The notes beneath the pieces are model-generated. The model was given only the letters and a program-made list of their open reading frames with translations, was not told the origin of the DNA and ran no database searches. Positions 1-12,793 of a stretch of 64,000 nucleotides of DNA are shown piece after piece (position 1 is the stretch's first letter; each line of letters opens with the position of its first letter). Made by a program: the position numbers and the translations under genes. The stretch is from Nemophila menziesii (lineage: Eukaryota; Streptophyta; Magnoliopsida; Boraginales; Hydrophyllaceae): contig JARWIR010000002.1 in assembly GCA_029959085.1 (NCBI GenBank), forward strand, positions 46,682,233-46,746,232, read 5' to 3'.

Positions 1-819
1 TGAAATAAATATTAGTTTGCGGCCTGATACGATTAATAATAGATTATGCGATGACTTTGTATATATTAGTTGTTGACACGTTGGTTAATATTCTAGTTGA
101 CTTAGTAATATTAATATACTAATGGTGATGATAGAATAATATACTAATGGCATCATATTGAAAATGTAATAACCGATTTTGTACGACAATCTACTTACAG
201 ATATGATAAAGTAATATTATAATGGACCCGCTGAAATAAAATAATAATGAATTGTGTAGGATAAAAACTAATGGGAATGATAAGATAATATATTTATGGA
301 ACATGTAGAATAATATAATCTTAAATCTATAAGATATTACATATAATCTAAGAAGTTTTACATCAATTGAAGCGTATTGGTTGTTTAATATTATATATTT
401 TTTAATTGGACTGTAGCAAATACAATAATTATTTATTTCAGTTATATGATTTTTTAAAGAAAACATACTTCATTGCATATATATTGATTGTTTATTGATA
501 CAATAATAGTTTTTATTGATTATGATCGATGAGTGAGGTACTTCCTCACTAAATAAAAATTTATAGAATTTTAAATTACAAATGAACTGTTCTGACCTAT
601 ATGTCAAAATTATTATTATTTGATTATTTCAACATGGTAAGTGTGTAACTCAGTGGGCATGATTTCAAATTTTTATTCTTACTTGTTGCATGGACATAGG
701 TTCCCTTGAGTATATGTCTACATGATAGACATATACATGTAATATAGTTGTAGTAAGAGATATATGCATATTGATTTTAATCCCTAAGTCATATGGGGAA
801 GAAAATTGTAATTTTATAA

Positions 820-888
<69 letters not shown>

Positions 889-2708
889 CAATTTTATTTG
901 AGTGTGGTATGTCACGCTAGATAGTATATGTTGACAAGTCTGGACATACACTTATTTTATATATTTGTTTAGTTTAAGAATTTGTCCTACTTAAATTCAG
1001 TGATCATGGTTTTAAATATATCCTTTGGCTAAGAGATAAATATTAATATATGCTATCATATTTATTTTCTCATTGAGATAGTGGTAGCTCACCCTTCTTT
1101 TCCAAACCCCAACTGATTGAAGAGAGTCCATAAAAATCAGGGATAGAAGAATCAATGACTCAAGAGAAGGATCTAGGATTAAACTTCAAATCTATCAATG
1201 TTATATTTATATTTATTTAAACAATATTGTATAAAATATATTAATTCTGTTTAACATGAATTTTTTAATTTTTAATATAAAAATATTTATTCTCTGTTTG
1301 TCTTTTATTTATATTATTTAGAGTGAATGGTATCATTTCAAAGGGGAAAATAATTTTTTACCCATTATCTATAATTTTAAAATAAAGAGAAATTTGTATA
1401 TTATTTTTTTATTGATCTTACTCCCAACCCACCCACCCTTGCGAGTCAACTTAATTTACCTCTATATCAAATTTAAAATTATTTCCTATATGTTTTAGAA
1501 ATTGAATATTACCGAATATATACTAACTTCTTCATCAATCTTGAACCCTATATAACATAGTTTTTTCTTAAACATTACATTTATATATGTAAACTAATGA
1601 TATTTGACCACATATATAATAATATTTTTATACACACCATTTGATCTTATTCTATTTTATTAATGTAGTCTTAAAAAGTCTCAATGAAAACAAACACGGT
1701 TCTTTAAATAATAGAAGAAAAGTTTTTACGAAACTCTAAAAAAGACAAATAAATCACGGATTTTTGAATTTGGTAGCAATAAAGACTGAAAATATAATCT
1801 TCAGTAAAATTGTCTTGTACTAGGTGAGAGGATAAATTATATTTTATATGTTAATTATTAATATGTTTATGTTGCTAAATTAATATCCACCTATGAAATA
1901 AATATTAGTTTGCGGCCTGATACGATTAATAATAGATTATGCGATGACTTTGTATATATTAGTTGTTGACACGTTGGTTAATATTCTAGTTGACTTAGTA
2001 ATATTAATATACTAATGGTGATGATAGAATAATATACTAATGGCATCATATTGAAAATGTAATAACCGATTTTGTACGACAATCTACTTACAGATATGAT
2101 AAAGTAATATTATAATGGACCCGCTGAAATAAAATAATAATGAATTGTGTAGGATAAAAACTAATGGGAATGATAAGATAATATATTTATGGAACATGTA
2201 GAATAATATAATCTTAAATCTATAAGATATTACATATAATCTAAGAAGTTTTACATCAATTGAAGCGTATTAGTTGTTTAATATTATATATTTTTTAATT
2301 GGACTGTAGCAAATACAATAATTATTTATTTCAGTTATATGATTTTTTAAAGAAAACATACTTCATCGCATATATATTGATTGTTTATTGATACAATAAT
2401 AGTTTTTATTGATTATGATCGATGAGTGAGGTACTTCCTCACTAAATAAAAATTTATAGAATTTTAAATTACAAATGAACTGTTCTGACCTATATGTCAA
2501 AATTATTATTATTTGATTATTTCAACATGGTAAGTGTGTAACTCAGTGGGCATGATTTCAAATTTTTATTCTTACTTGTTGCATGGACATAGGTTCCCTT
2601 GAGTATAAGTCTACATGATAGACATATACATGTAATATAGTTGTAGTAAGAGATATATGCATATTGATTTTAATCCCTAAGTCATATGGGGAAGAAAATT
2701 GTAATTTG

Positions 2709-2749
<41 letters not shown>

Positions 2750-5050
2750 ATTTTATTTGAGTGTGGTATGTCACGCTAGATAGTATATGTTGTCAAGTCT
2801 GGACATACACTTATTTTATATATTTATTTAGTTTAAGAATTTGTCCTACTTAAATTCAGTGATCATGGTTTTAAATATATCCTTTGGCTAAGAGATAAAT
2901 ATTAATATATGCTATCATATTTATTTTCTCATTGAGATAGTGGTAGCTCACCCTTCTTTTCCAAACCCCAACTGATTGAAGAGAGTCCATAAAAATCAGG
3001 GATAGAAGAATCAATGACTCAAGAGAAGGATCTAGGATTAAACTTCAAATCTATCAATGTTATATTTATATTTATTTAAACAATATTGTATAAAATATAT
3101 TAATTCTGTTTAACATGAATTTTTTAATTTTTAATATAAAAATATTTATTCTCTGTTTGTCTTTTATTTATATTATTTAGAGTGAATGGTATCATTTCAA
3201 AGGGGAAAATAATTTTTTACCCATTATCTATAATTTTAAAATAAAGAGAAATTTGTATATTATTTTTTTATTGATCTTACTCCCAACCCACCCACCCTTG
3301 CGAGTCAACTTAATTTACCTCTATATCAAATTTAAAATTATTTCCTATATGTTTTAAAAATTGAATATTACCGAATATATACTAACTTCTTCATCAATCT
3401 TGAACCCTATATAACATATTTTTTTCTTAAACATTACATTTATATATGTAAACTAATGATATTTGACCACATATATAATAATATTTTTATACACACCATT
3501 TGATCTTATTCTATTTTATTAATGTAGTCTTAAAAAGTCTCAATGAAAACAAACACGGTTCTTTAAATAATAGAAGAAAAGTTTTTACGAAACTCTAAAA
3601 AAGACAAATAAATCACGGATTTTTGAATTTGGTAGCAATAAAGACAGAAAATATAATGTTCAGTAAAATTGTCTTTTACTAGGTGAGAGGATAAATTATA
3701 TTTTATATGTTAATTATTAATATGTTTATGTTGCTAAATTAATATCCACCTATGAAATAAATATTAGTTTGCGGCCTGATACGATTAATAATAGATTATG
3801 CGATGACTTTGTATATATTAGTTGTTGACACGTTGGTTAATATTCTAGTTGACTTAGTAATATTAATATACTAATGGTGATGATAGAATAATATACTAAT
3901 GGCATCATATTGAAAATGTAATAACCGATTTTGTACGACAATCTACTTACGGATATGATAAAGTAATATTATAATGGACCCGCTGAAATAAAATAATAAT
4001 GAATTGTGTAGGATAAAAACTAATGGGAATGATAAGATAATATATTTATGGATCATGTAGAATAATATAATCTTAAATCTATAAGATATTACATATAATC
4101 TAAGAAGTTTTACATCAATTGAAGCGTATTGGTTGTTTAATATTATATATTTTTTAATTGGACGCTAGCAAATACAATAATTATTTATTTCAATTATATG
4201 ATTTTTTAAAGAAAACATACTTCATCGCATATATATTGATTGTTTATTGATACAATAATAGTTTTTATTGATTATGATCGATGAGTGAGCTACTTCCTCA
4301 CTAAATAAAAATTTATAGAATTTTAAATTACAAATGAACTGTTCTGACCTATATGTCAAAATTATTATTATTTGATTATTTCAACATGGTAAGTGTGTAA
4401 CTCAGTGGGCATGATTTCAAATTTTTATTCTTACTTGTTGCATGGACATAGGTTCCCTTGAGTATAAGTCTACATGATAGACATATACATGTAATATAGT
4501 TGTAGTAAGAGATATATGCATATTGATTTTAATCCCTAAGTCATATGGGGAAGAAAATTGTAATTTTATAATATTTATATATATATATATATATATCAAT
4601 TTTATTTGAGTGTGGTATGTCACGCTAGATAGTATATGTTGACAAGTCTGGACATACACTTATTTTATATATTTATTTAGTTTAAGAATTTGTCCTACTT
4701 AAATTCAGTGATCATGGTTTTAAATATATCCTTTGGCTAAGAGATAAATATTAATATATGCTATCATATTTATTTTTTCATTGAGATAGTGGTAGCTCAC
4801 CCTTCTTTTCCAAACCCCAACTGATTGAAGAGAGTCCATAAAAATCAGGGATAGAAGAATCACTGACTCAAGAGAAAGATCTAGGATTAAACTTCAAATC
4901 TATCAATGTTATATTTATATTTATTTAAACAATATTGTATAAAATATATTAATTCGTTTTAACATGAATTTTTTAATTTTTAATATAAAAATATTTATTC
5001 TCTGTTTGTCTTTTATTTATATTATTTAGAGTGAATGGTATCATTTCAAA
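1..5050. repeat. Tandem array of a ~1.9-kb non-coding repeat (2.7 units)
   Basis: Three head-to-tail units start at 1, 1,894 and 3,753, each beginning TGAAATAAATATTAGTTTGC. Units 1 and 2 are 1,893 and 1,859 bp, and the third stops near 5,050, where it switches to unrelated DNA. Units look nearly identical apart from scattered substitutions. Most of the length difference comes from an internal TA microsatellite: 63 nt at 824-886, 36 nt at 2,712-2,747 and 21 nt at 4,576-4,596. Every frame is closed by stops and no protein is recognisable. A small hairpin (AGTGAGG / CCTCACT) lies near 530 in unit 1. Diverged pieces of the same repeat recur at 11,435-12,205, 15,511-16,281 and 19,537-22,143. The unit could be a satellite monomer or a decayed element that amplified in tandem. 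Confidence 0.9.
824..886. repeat. TA microsatellite in repeat unit 1
   Basis: An uninterrupted TA run of about 63 nt. The equivalent runs in units 2 and 3 are much shorter (2,712-2,747 and 4,576-4,596), so the tract changed length after the units were duplicated. Confidence 0.9.
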
Positions 5051-6049
5051 GTACGCAGGTGATAATAATCATTAGAAGATAATGATACGACATAGTACAT
5101 ATGATTGACGTGGCAAGGTGTTTAAGTGAATGGAAAAGGAAAGCGGCTGGTATAAGGGCTCAATATTATGAATAGAAAAATGATGTGATCTATTTATACA
5201 TAATTTAGACTTCTTAAACGACATAATTAGATTGAACCTTTTTATTTTTTAATTTTCTTTACATTTTGAATTATCAGGTTATCATATGATTTATGTTTTT
5301 TCAATAATTAAAAACATTACTATTAAACTTTATTTTATTAAAATATATTATATTTGGTTAATAATGTTTAAGTTTTTTTGAATTTTTATACAATGAAGTA
5401 ATATTTATTTTTCGTTGTTATATATAGTTTGTTGCATTTCGATTTTCTTATTACAACAATGGTTTTAGAATTGTGGAAAAATCAAAATGACTATTAAGTC
5501 TTTCAAAATTGCGACTATCCATATATATCCCTTATGATGCATCATCATAACATGTTAGGTGGGGCATTGTAAATCAAACGATCTCGTTTAGGAAGTCCTA
5601 GTCTGCGTCATCCATTCACACATGCATTTCTTTCTCTATGAATGCCTTCAACATTGAACAAGACTTGTCCCTCTAAACCTTAACGATTGTCTCGGTGTCA
5701 TTACACCTTCTTTGGAATTCATCTTCACACATAAATGTGTAGCTCCAAACTCCTCAACTAGTACTAATCCGCTATCATTTGTGCAACAAATCGCATGATG
5801 CATTCAATATTAATCGAGAATCCTCTTACCCATGCTTCCTTCATGTATCTTAGCAGATGCTCTACTCCTCAACAATATCGACTCAGTTCGCACTCCCATT
5901 TCTCAGGTTCACACTACTATTTGTGTTTAACTTCAAACCGTGTGTTGGGTTACATCAACCCACTAATTATATGTATTTCTCAACGGCTCGAATGTCGCGT
6001 AGTGGTTCCCCATGCCCGAGCATATTCAACATCTAGATAACTATTTTTG
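5051..6049. other. Gene-free stretch, nothing recognised
   Basis: The 1.9-kb repeat breaks off near 5,050 and the following kilobase matches nothing else in the window. Only short chance reading frames are present. I see no terminal repeats, coding motif or RNA gene. Confidence 0.5.
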
Positions 6050-6298
6050 CTAATACATCACCTCATGGAAATGATATGCTTTTGAAAACAAATTATTTTG
6101 CTCTAGCCAAACAACCCAAATTGTTGCACAAAAATAAACATTCCACAACACCCTACAAAAATAACCAAATAAACAAGATGTTCCACATACACCACCGCTT
6201 GATCGGGATACCAAAGACGGAAAGAACCTACCCATACTCCCCCACCTACCTAGTGATGCTGCTATACCAAAGACACTCGCCCACCCGTCAGCAAACAT
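6050..6298 (-). pseudogene. Possible remnant of a LINE reverse-transcriptase C-terminal region
   Basis: A minus-strand frame contains IWVVWLEQNNLFSKAYHFHE. This resembles the Trp/Glu-Arg-Asn pattern (IW..WLERN..F) that follows the zinc-binding region of plant non-LTR reverse transcriptases. Nothing upstream in the frame supports a full domain, there is no poly(A) end, and stops follow directly. The resemblance is short and could be chance. It does not match the LINE at 33,976-39,761 closely by eye. Confidence 0.3.
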
Positions 6299-6520
6299 GC
6301 CTCACGTCCCTAACCACAATGTATTTTGTTGTCCCTTGTCATTTTCATATCGCTGATCTTCTAATTATTGAGCCAAAATATGTTATTTCTAGCTAGTTAG
6401 ACCAGTCCATATGGGGTATTTAAGCAAAACAACCAAGGGCTCACACAATTAGTTGTCACTAAACTCTATCAATCACCATTCCCTATCAGTTGCCAGTAAG
6501 AATTTTCCATGTTTACCTAG

Positions 6521-7925
6521 TGATTTATTCATATTTGTGATAAAATAATATAGTCACAAGACATCACGTTAGCTTCATTATGTGCTTAGCTGAGGAATTC
6601 CCTTATTATTTGATATATTCTCGTTCATGCCTTGTTTTGGATATTTGTTACTTTTAGATCATTTAGGTGTCTTTTTTTGTGTTAAGTGTGAAACTCTTAG
6701 GTGCAAGGATGATATTATATGTCAAATAATGGATAATAAGTCAAACAAAGGAGATTAAATTAGGAAAAGGAGAGGAAATGACTAATTAAGCCATTTTTAA
6801 TATTGCAAGAGTTGCTGCTCAAATTTCAAAAGTGAATTATTTTCGATGTAGCGCGAGATTGAAAAAAAAAATCTAGAGAAGCCGTTTTTTAATTTTGATT
6901 TAGAAACACGTGGCCGTGGAGGGTTAGTGATTTGGAGTTGTAATGAAGGAGATATGAATATTACAACTATTGGGGGTCATAAAAGTCCACTTTTTAAGAA
7001 AAACGTGATTGGTTGGATTAGGACTCAAAAAAATAGCTCATTATATATATATATATATATATATCAGTATTTGAATTTAGAAATAGGGTCTTGCCATTCT
7101 AATTAGCAACCTTTACAAAAATTAGAGAGCAATTCGATCTAGAGATGAAGGAACAAAGATGAAGCATCATAGCATAAATTTTGCATCTCTATGTCTCTAA
7201 CATTAAGGTAATTAGCTTTAGATTTTTGGTTTATCCATATTTCTAAGATTCTTAGTTTTTAGTTTTATTATGCTTAATATTTCCCATATCTAAGTTTTGG
7301 ACTTTATTTGCCCCTTGATTATTATTTTTCTATATAATATGATTTGAGAATTCATATTAGTTGAGTTGTGTATCTATTCTATAACTTTAATATAAATAAT
7401 TTTAATTAAACTTGCTAGAGCATGTACACCTATTATTTGATCTAAGTTACTTATAATGTCACCCTGGCAGGGATGTAGGGACGTAAACACATCATATTCA
7501 TCTAGTATGCGGTACTGATCCTAATGAGCTTGCCTAACTAGAAAGTCATTAGGATAAGATTTACCCACAAATCACTGCATAGGATCTCCTTACTTAAATC
7601 CCCTAGTAGTGTTTAGGTTGCCTTCTAAGCTACCCTAACGAGAGCTAAAGGATTATAGAATCTCAATTACTTATATTAGCTCAATTTACCCTTATAATTA
7701 GAATAGAGACCCAGTAAGATAGGTGAGTCCTTGCATCCATAAGCTATTTTCTTATCCATATTCATAATTTAAATTTACAAAAATATATATTTATATTATT
7801 TTTATCTTTTTATCAAAATATCTAAAATCAATTAAGCAAGTATTGAACATAAGTGTGAGCTAACTACCTAAATCCTTAAAAATAAACTTTTACTTACGTA
7901 CCATTTGTGAACTTGAGGAGAGTTT
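6521..7925 (+). mobile_element. Diverged LTR-like segment related to the Athila-type LTRs
   Basis: The segment starts with TG and a block containing TATTTGTGATA then GACATCA. The LTR starting at 42,828 has the same two blocks at the same spacing. Further in, a CCTGGCAGGGATGTAGGG stretch near 7,465 resembles the CCCGACAGGGGGATAGG stretch of the LTR at 58,440-60,211. The end near 7,925 is approximate, because the CCCACCA terminus of the other LTRs is not seen. No primer site or coding region follows. I read it as an old solo or truncated LTR; alignment would be needed to confirm it. Confidence 0.45.
7042..7064. repeat. Short TA microsatellite
   Basis: A run of about 23 nt of alternating T and A inside the diverged LTR-like segment. 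Confidence 0.8.
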
Positions 7926-8816
7926 CTCGTAATTCTTTCTAATATGTGTACGTTTATTATCATTACTTTATCACACAGTCTACCGCCTTGTCGGTAATCC
8001 CATTAATTTGTTCAATAACTTATCATGCACAAGTTTCCACCCTATATTTTTTAGCATTTCCTTATTTATGTCATCCACTTCTTAAAAAGACATTCACTAA
8101 TCTCTGTTTCAGTTCATACAGTTTCTCTTATATTATCCAATGTATATTTTGTTCCTCATCCCTGAAGACATGATACACGAAACACATACATTTGTACAAA
8201 TAATTATATTGATAGATTACCAACCGATAAAAGTTTGATTGAGATATCCACTTGATTCCATAGAATTCGGATTCCTCCTGTTTGACGTGTTGCGTAGACT
8301 AATAAAATTTGTCATATTCAGTGATTTGATGATATTGTTTTCTCTAATCCAATAGTTTTGTTCATCCACCATAATAATTAATTTCTAATAATTTTAGATT
8401 ATGATCATGACATGTGGTTAAATTGCAATAACCTTTTTCACAATATTATTCTAGATCACTGTCAAGACCTTATACCAGCATAATAATATCAACAAGTGGA
8501 GGCCGTGGTTTTAGCGAATAGTCTTTGTTGTTGAAAAATGAAGACATAACTTGTATAACGAGATGAATCTAGGAGTTGAGGTTCCATTGCAAACTATAAT
8601 TGTACCATTATTAGGAGAGACAATGACCTTGACAGTTAATGATATCTTATACCCGGAACATGAAAAGATCATTACAGGTCAAGGCGACACCTAAACAAAA
8701 AAAAGACCAGAGAGGTCATCTTCAACTTAAGTTTCTTGTGGAGTTTCCACTAAAACTAAGAAATGAACAACACTGTTTTGGAGGGAAACCTTTTTTTTTT
8801 TTCATTTTCTCAATTA
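7926..8816. other. Gene-free stretch, nothing recognised
   Basis: Short reading frames of up to about 75 codons occur here but none shows a motif or a family resemblance. No repeat shared with the rest of the window was seen. Confidence 0.5.
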
Positions 8817-9382
8817 TATATTGAATTTAGATTTTTGCAAGCCAGCATGTACATAAATAAATATTGTAAAGAGACTCGAAAATAGAGCACAAAACTGGAA
8901 ATATTTACACAATAATAGGTGCATTCTCTCACCAAAACAATTGTTATCTTTCTTTGGTCAAAATTCAAACGTATTAGTACATATTTGAAAAGGAAATACC
9001 AGGAATTTGTGGATATAAAATAAAAAAATAAAGAAAAACAATGTCTATACACACCTTAAAGGCCAAAGCAGACAATATGTGCACAATAATAAATGATGTA
9101 ATATTGTAAAAACAAATTTAAATTTTTTATATCATACCAAAAATGGAATAGACAGCTATTTTTTCTTGGCAAAATTGGAGACTTATGATTGAAGGGAAAA
9201 AAAACCTGAAAAAATAGATTACGACAATTCTAGAATAATTTAAATAAAAAAAATTAGTACCTAGACAAGATCAAAATTAGCTCTAGAACTCGGATACTAT
9301 GCAGACACAACAAACAAATCTTCGAGAAAAATATGTTTCTTAGTAATGAAAGAATAATCACACAGATCCTTTGTATGAAGTG
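8817..9382 (-). repeat. 3' flank of the importin-4 pseudogene, shared with 56,601-57,116
   Basis: This block follows the importin-like stop codon (minus-strand sense) and aligns by eye with 56,601-57,116, including the shared GCAAGCCAGCATGTACATA. It probably represents the 3' untranslated or downstream part of the source gene that was duplicated with it. It contains no coding motif. Confidence 0.7.
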
Positions 9383-10245
9383 TTAACTTTTGGGTGCAAT
9401 TTCTAAAGCATTAACATGTGTTGGGTAAGACTTCCCAAAAGAGGTTGCATATAATGATCATAAAGTGAAATTAAATGAAAAAATTTCCTCTCAATAAGCA
9501 CTTTCCTATCCGAAGTTTCAACAGATGAAATTGCTACTTGAGAAAAGATAATTCCTATCTGGAACTAAGGTCAAGATACGTATTTACAAATTCAATAAAT
9601 TGAAAGTGATAAATATATTGAATAAAATTTTCTTGTTAAAAAAGTAAAAAATAACATGTTTTGGGATTCCTTTTGATCTTCCATAAAAGGAAGAACCTTT
9701 AAGAGATATGGTAAAACCTGAATCACAAACATTAAAAAAATATTTAAAAGATAGAAAATAAAAAATTAAAGTACATGAAGGACAAAAATGTCCACCTGGC
9801 TTATAGAACAGATTAAGCCTATCAGTATCCCTAAACAAAAGATAAAATATCTCAATAGTATCTAATAACTAGATGTAAGGAGGGCATAATGGTCCAAAAA
9901 GGGAAAGATGTAAGATAGAAAATATGTAGTTGTGAAAGTAAAATAATAAAAGGATAATTCCCAGCCCAAAAAGATGCGTTGCTACGATTAGTTGCTTCAG
10001 ATGATGATAACTCTTTAAGTACCAAAGGCATCAAAGTCTCAAATATTCATCCATTTTCTATAAATTAAATTTTGTTAAAATAGTAACTATCACAGTAATA
10101 GAGTAATAATTTGGAGAAATTATATCAACATAGGCGGAAATTGAAGCACCAATACTCTGAGCAACTTCTGCTAGGCACACAACAACCACTATACGATCCT
10201 GAGGTGGGCACGATTGTTTCTGCAATTATGGATCTTGAAATAAAT
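9383..10245 (-). pseudogene. Importin-4-like (karyopherin beta) pseudogene, copy 1, C-terminal part
   Basis: Minus-strand exon-like blocks, in order, match the C-terminal HEAT-repeat part of plant importin-4-type nuclear import receptors. They are CPPQDRIVVVVCLAEVAQSI with ASISAYVD (near 10,120-10,215), MPLVLKELSSSEATN (near 10,000), VLPYLLKVLPFMEDQKES (near 9,700) and FFHLISLYDHYMQPLLGSL (near 9,450-9,510). A stop at 9,383-9,385 follows a PKS-like C-terminus. Intron-like AT-rich DNA separates the blocks, so this is a genomic rather than a retrotransposed copy. Frameshifts and internal stops break it, and the N-terminal half is absent. A second, longer copy is at 57,117-58,439. The family assignment rests on several collinear motifs. 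Confidence 0.8.
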
Positions 10246-10712
10246 ATGATAATGTAATTGCACTATAGGTCCCTGTATTATAAATAAATAACTAGATTTT
10301 TTTTTTGAGTTCAGCTTTGATATTAATTAAAATTAATTAATTACACAATAAGTCACTGCATTAAACAGATTAACCTATATTTTGATACAGAAAACAAAAT
10401 TACCATATTAAATAAATTAAATTAAAGTAACATAACTTTAAAAGGTTGAGGGGCCAACTGCAACATTCTGATTTTCATTTTTTATATTAATTGCGCTATA
10501 GGTCCCTATATTATGCAAAAAAATGTACTACATGCCCTTATATAATGCAAAAATCGTACTATAGGGAGAAGGGAGTGAGTTTTTTGAGTTAATTACAATA
10601 TAGGTCCCTCTATTATGCAAAACTTTCACTTTAGACCCATATATCATGTAAAAAATGGACTATAGGCGAAAATAGTTTGTGTTTACCAGCGAATTGCACT
10701 ATAGGCCCCTCT
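10246..10712. repeat. Cluster of degenerate 'CTATAGGTCCCT' repeats
   Basis: Near 10,255, 10,490, 10,590 and 10,690 the phrase TTGCACTATAGGTCCCTNTA, usually followed by TTATGCAAA, recurs with substitutions and variable spacing. It looks like several nested or tandem remnants of one small element family. No coding content or clear terminal inverted repeats were seen. The 4.03-kb array begins directly to its right. Confidence 0.6.
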
Positions 10713-11109
10713 ATTATGAAATTTTTAGTCAACACAAGCCAATCTTGTGCACTAGTTTCGTACGTTGATTTAGGTACATAGCACTAGAGTTGCAAAGATA
10801 TTAGCAAAACTAACCTCTCACGTCACAAATATAAATTTTGATGTTAAATTATAAATGAAGAAAAAACAAAGAATAACATTGCAACCTCCTCCAAGAATAA
10901 GAGATTTACTAGTTAGTACATAATCATATGTGTACACTACTTATGCAATCAATTGACAAATACAAAGTCATACCATTAAAAAAAATATTTTTTCTCTTAT
11001 TTATTTTTCTTGTTTTTTATATCTGTTTAATACTTGTAATTTTTTCTGGCCTAGAAACTTCAATTCACACTTTAAGCAACACAAATCTAATTAGTTAAAT
11101 ACGTTAGAT

Positions 11110-11240
11110 GTGATTAAGGGTTTTCTTTAGGGTTTCGAGTAATATACATCTTCTTCCTTATTATTTGCAAAAATGGTGTCAAAGGAGAAGTTTATTGACA
11201 TGTAAGAGAAGAAGCAGAGGTAGCTAAGCTACTATAGGTC
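11110..11240 (+). pseudogene. Gene-start-like fragment, copy A
   Basis: AGGGTTTTCTTTAGGGTTTC (a telo-box-like TTTAGGGTTT, common in promoters of plant ribosomal and translation genes) is followed by a pyrimidine-rich tract and an ATG opening MVSKEKFIDM, then a stop. I cannot name the parent gene. The same segment recurs near 15,145-15,320 and 19,165-19,340. In copy A about 50 bp upstream of the ATG, present in the other copies, are missing. Confidence 0.4.
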
Positions 11241-11434
11241 TGGACGCATCTCGATTAATATCAAGTATCACCAAATATCCATAGCGAATTCTAGTGTTCT
11301 ATCATGAATACAAACCATCAGTTAGGAATATGAGCCTGAAAGTATGAAAAGTAAAAGATAGAAATTAAATGAGCAAAAAATGGACATGAATTAAATATGT
11401 TTGAGAAAATAAAATCAATTGGTTATCTTTAAAC

Positions 11435-12205
11435 AAGACAAATAAATCACGGATTTTTGAATTGTGTAGCAATTAACACAGAAAATTTAATCTTCAATAA
11501 AATTGTCGTATACTAGGTGAGAGGATAAATTATATTTTATATGTTAATTATTAATATGTTTAAGTTGCTAAATTAATATCTACCTATGAAATAAATATTA
11601 GTTTGCAGTCTGATACGATTAATAATAGACTATGCGATGACTTTGTATATATTAGTTGTTTGACACGGTTAATTTTTTAGTTGACTTAGTAATATTAATA
11701 TACTAATGGTGATGATAGAATAATATACTAATGGCATCATATTGAAAATGTAATTACCTATTTTGTACGACAATCTACTTACGGACATGATAAAGTAATG
11801 AGTAATGATATATGTCACCTCTTTTCATGTCACCCTTTTATCACCCATCTATTGAAATGTTCTGATTTCCTTGAATAGAAGATAGAGAAAAATTAAATAG
11901 GACAGAGAAATTAATTCATTGGTACATGTAGGCATACACGTAGGAGGTGATACAAAAAGGGTGACATATATCATTACTCTAAAGTAATATAATAATCGAC
12001 CCGCTGAAATAAAATAATAATGAATTGTGTAGGATAAAAACTAATGGAAATGATAAGATAATATATTAATGGAACAAGTAGAATAATACAATCTTAAATC
12101 TATAAGATATTACATATAATCTAAGACGTTTTACATCAATTGAAGCGTATTGGTTGTTTAATATTATATATTTTTTAATTGGACGGTAGCAAATACAATA
12201 ATTAT
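11435..12205. repeat. Piece of the 1.9-kb repeat inside composite unit A
   Basis: This aligns with the part of the 1.9-kb unit from AAGACAAATAAATCACGGAT (1,742 in the first array) on through the next unit's start, up to ACAATAATTAT. It is interrupted by the 180-bp MITE at 11,800-11,979. At 12,205 the match stops abruptly and the antisense histone deacetylase fragment begins. Equivalent pieces are at 15,511-16,281 and from 19,537. Confidence 0.9.
11800..11979. mobile_element. 180-bp MITE with 9-bp target duplication, copy A
   Basis: A 180-bp element has perfect 20-bp terminal inverted repeats (GAGTAATGATATATGTCACC) and lies between direct TAAAGTAAT copies at 11,791-11,799 and 11,980-11,988. 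The same site without the insertion appears in the 1.9-kb units near 210, 2,103 and 3,960, which carry one TAAAGTAAT. A 9-bp duplication is typical of Mutator-superfamily elements, so this is probably a MULE-derived MITE. It has no coding capacity. Confidence 0.9.
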
Positions 12206-12434
12206 AAGTGAACCTCCAGCATAGCTTTGACAAAAGGAGTACAAACCCACAAAAACAGGGCAATCCTCACCAACATTGTAACGCTTAAGATTCTTCAGCT
12301 GGTTTGGCATTGTTTCGAGAGTGAACGTCCATTTTTGGTAGTAAATCATAGCGAGCGAGAAGATCGTCAGTAATTCGAACCCTCCTCTTAACTTCATCTG
12401 AACCTGATGCTAAGGAATTTCCTCCGTCCTCCAT
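12206..12434 (-). pseudogene. Histone deacetylase (RPD3/HDA1-type class I) gene fragment, copy A
   Basis: The minus strand reads from an ATG at 12,434 as [19 protein letters not shown], then a segment ending LLPKMDV, then after a break [18 protein letters not shown] and [13 protein letters not shown]. This follows the N-terminus of plant HDA19-like class I histone deacetylases. The segment that should follow KRRV, with the first conserved deacetylase motif, is deleted. A further ~77-bp deletion, relative to the copy at 22,144-22,435, removes residues after MDV and shifts the frame. The conserved Asp of CPVFDG is Val. The rest of the enzyme, including the zinc-binding active site, is absent. 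It cannot encode an enzyme. It is a captured fragment amplified with the 4.03-kb unit. Confidence 0.88.
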
Positions 12435-12520
12435 AATATTCACCTACCAAAACATCATTATATTCAAAGGAATTTCCTCCGTCCTCCATAATATTCACCT
12501 ACCAAAACATCATTATATTC
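12412..12520. repeat. Short direct duplication over the deacetylase 5' end
   Basis: AAGGAATTTCCTCCGTCCTC plus the following ~36 bp (to ATCATTATATTCA) occurs twice in succession. The start-codon region of the deacetylase fragment is therefore duplicated. Unit B has the same duplication near 16,490-16,596; the copy at 22,144-22,461 does not. Confidence 0.8.
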
Positions 12521-12668
12521 AGATGTGGAAAGTTCATAATATCCCAAAATAAGCAAAAACTATATATTCATACACACATAATAAAATCCTTTACTTGTTT
12601 CAGCATTTTTATTTTGTATACACACAAAGTCAATATAAACATATACGGTCATAATAAATTAGGAAAAA

Positions 12669-12793
12669 TGCACCATTGGTCCTATCTAATGCAAAAAAGA
12701 CAATTTTACATGTGATATACACTAACCCTGCCTATCTAACCCACTCCCCCATATATGCATAATTTTTGGAATAAAAAGGAGACCAATGGTGCA
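12669..12793. mobile_element. 125-bp inverted-repeat element (MITE-like), copy A
   Basis: TGCACCATTGGTC at the left and its complement GACCAATGGTGCA at the right enclose 99 bp with no coding content. No clear target duplication is visible. The same element is at 16,745-16,869 in unit B. A related CCATTGGTTC phrase near 33,835 suggests the family is more widespread. Confidence 0.6.

Noticed and set aside
1..5050. The 1.9-kb unit as a Helitron
   Set aside because: The hairpin near 530 is not followed by a CTRR end, and no TC start, Rep or helicase coding was found. The tandem form alone is not enough.
6050..6396. Overlapping plus-strand ORF of 106 codons
   Set aside because: No motif. The only family-like signal here is on the minus strand, and even that is weak.
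8639..8824. A 61-codon ORF as a small gene
   Set aside because: No family resemblance, it ends in a poly-Phe run from a T tract, and there is no promoter or splice context.
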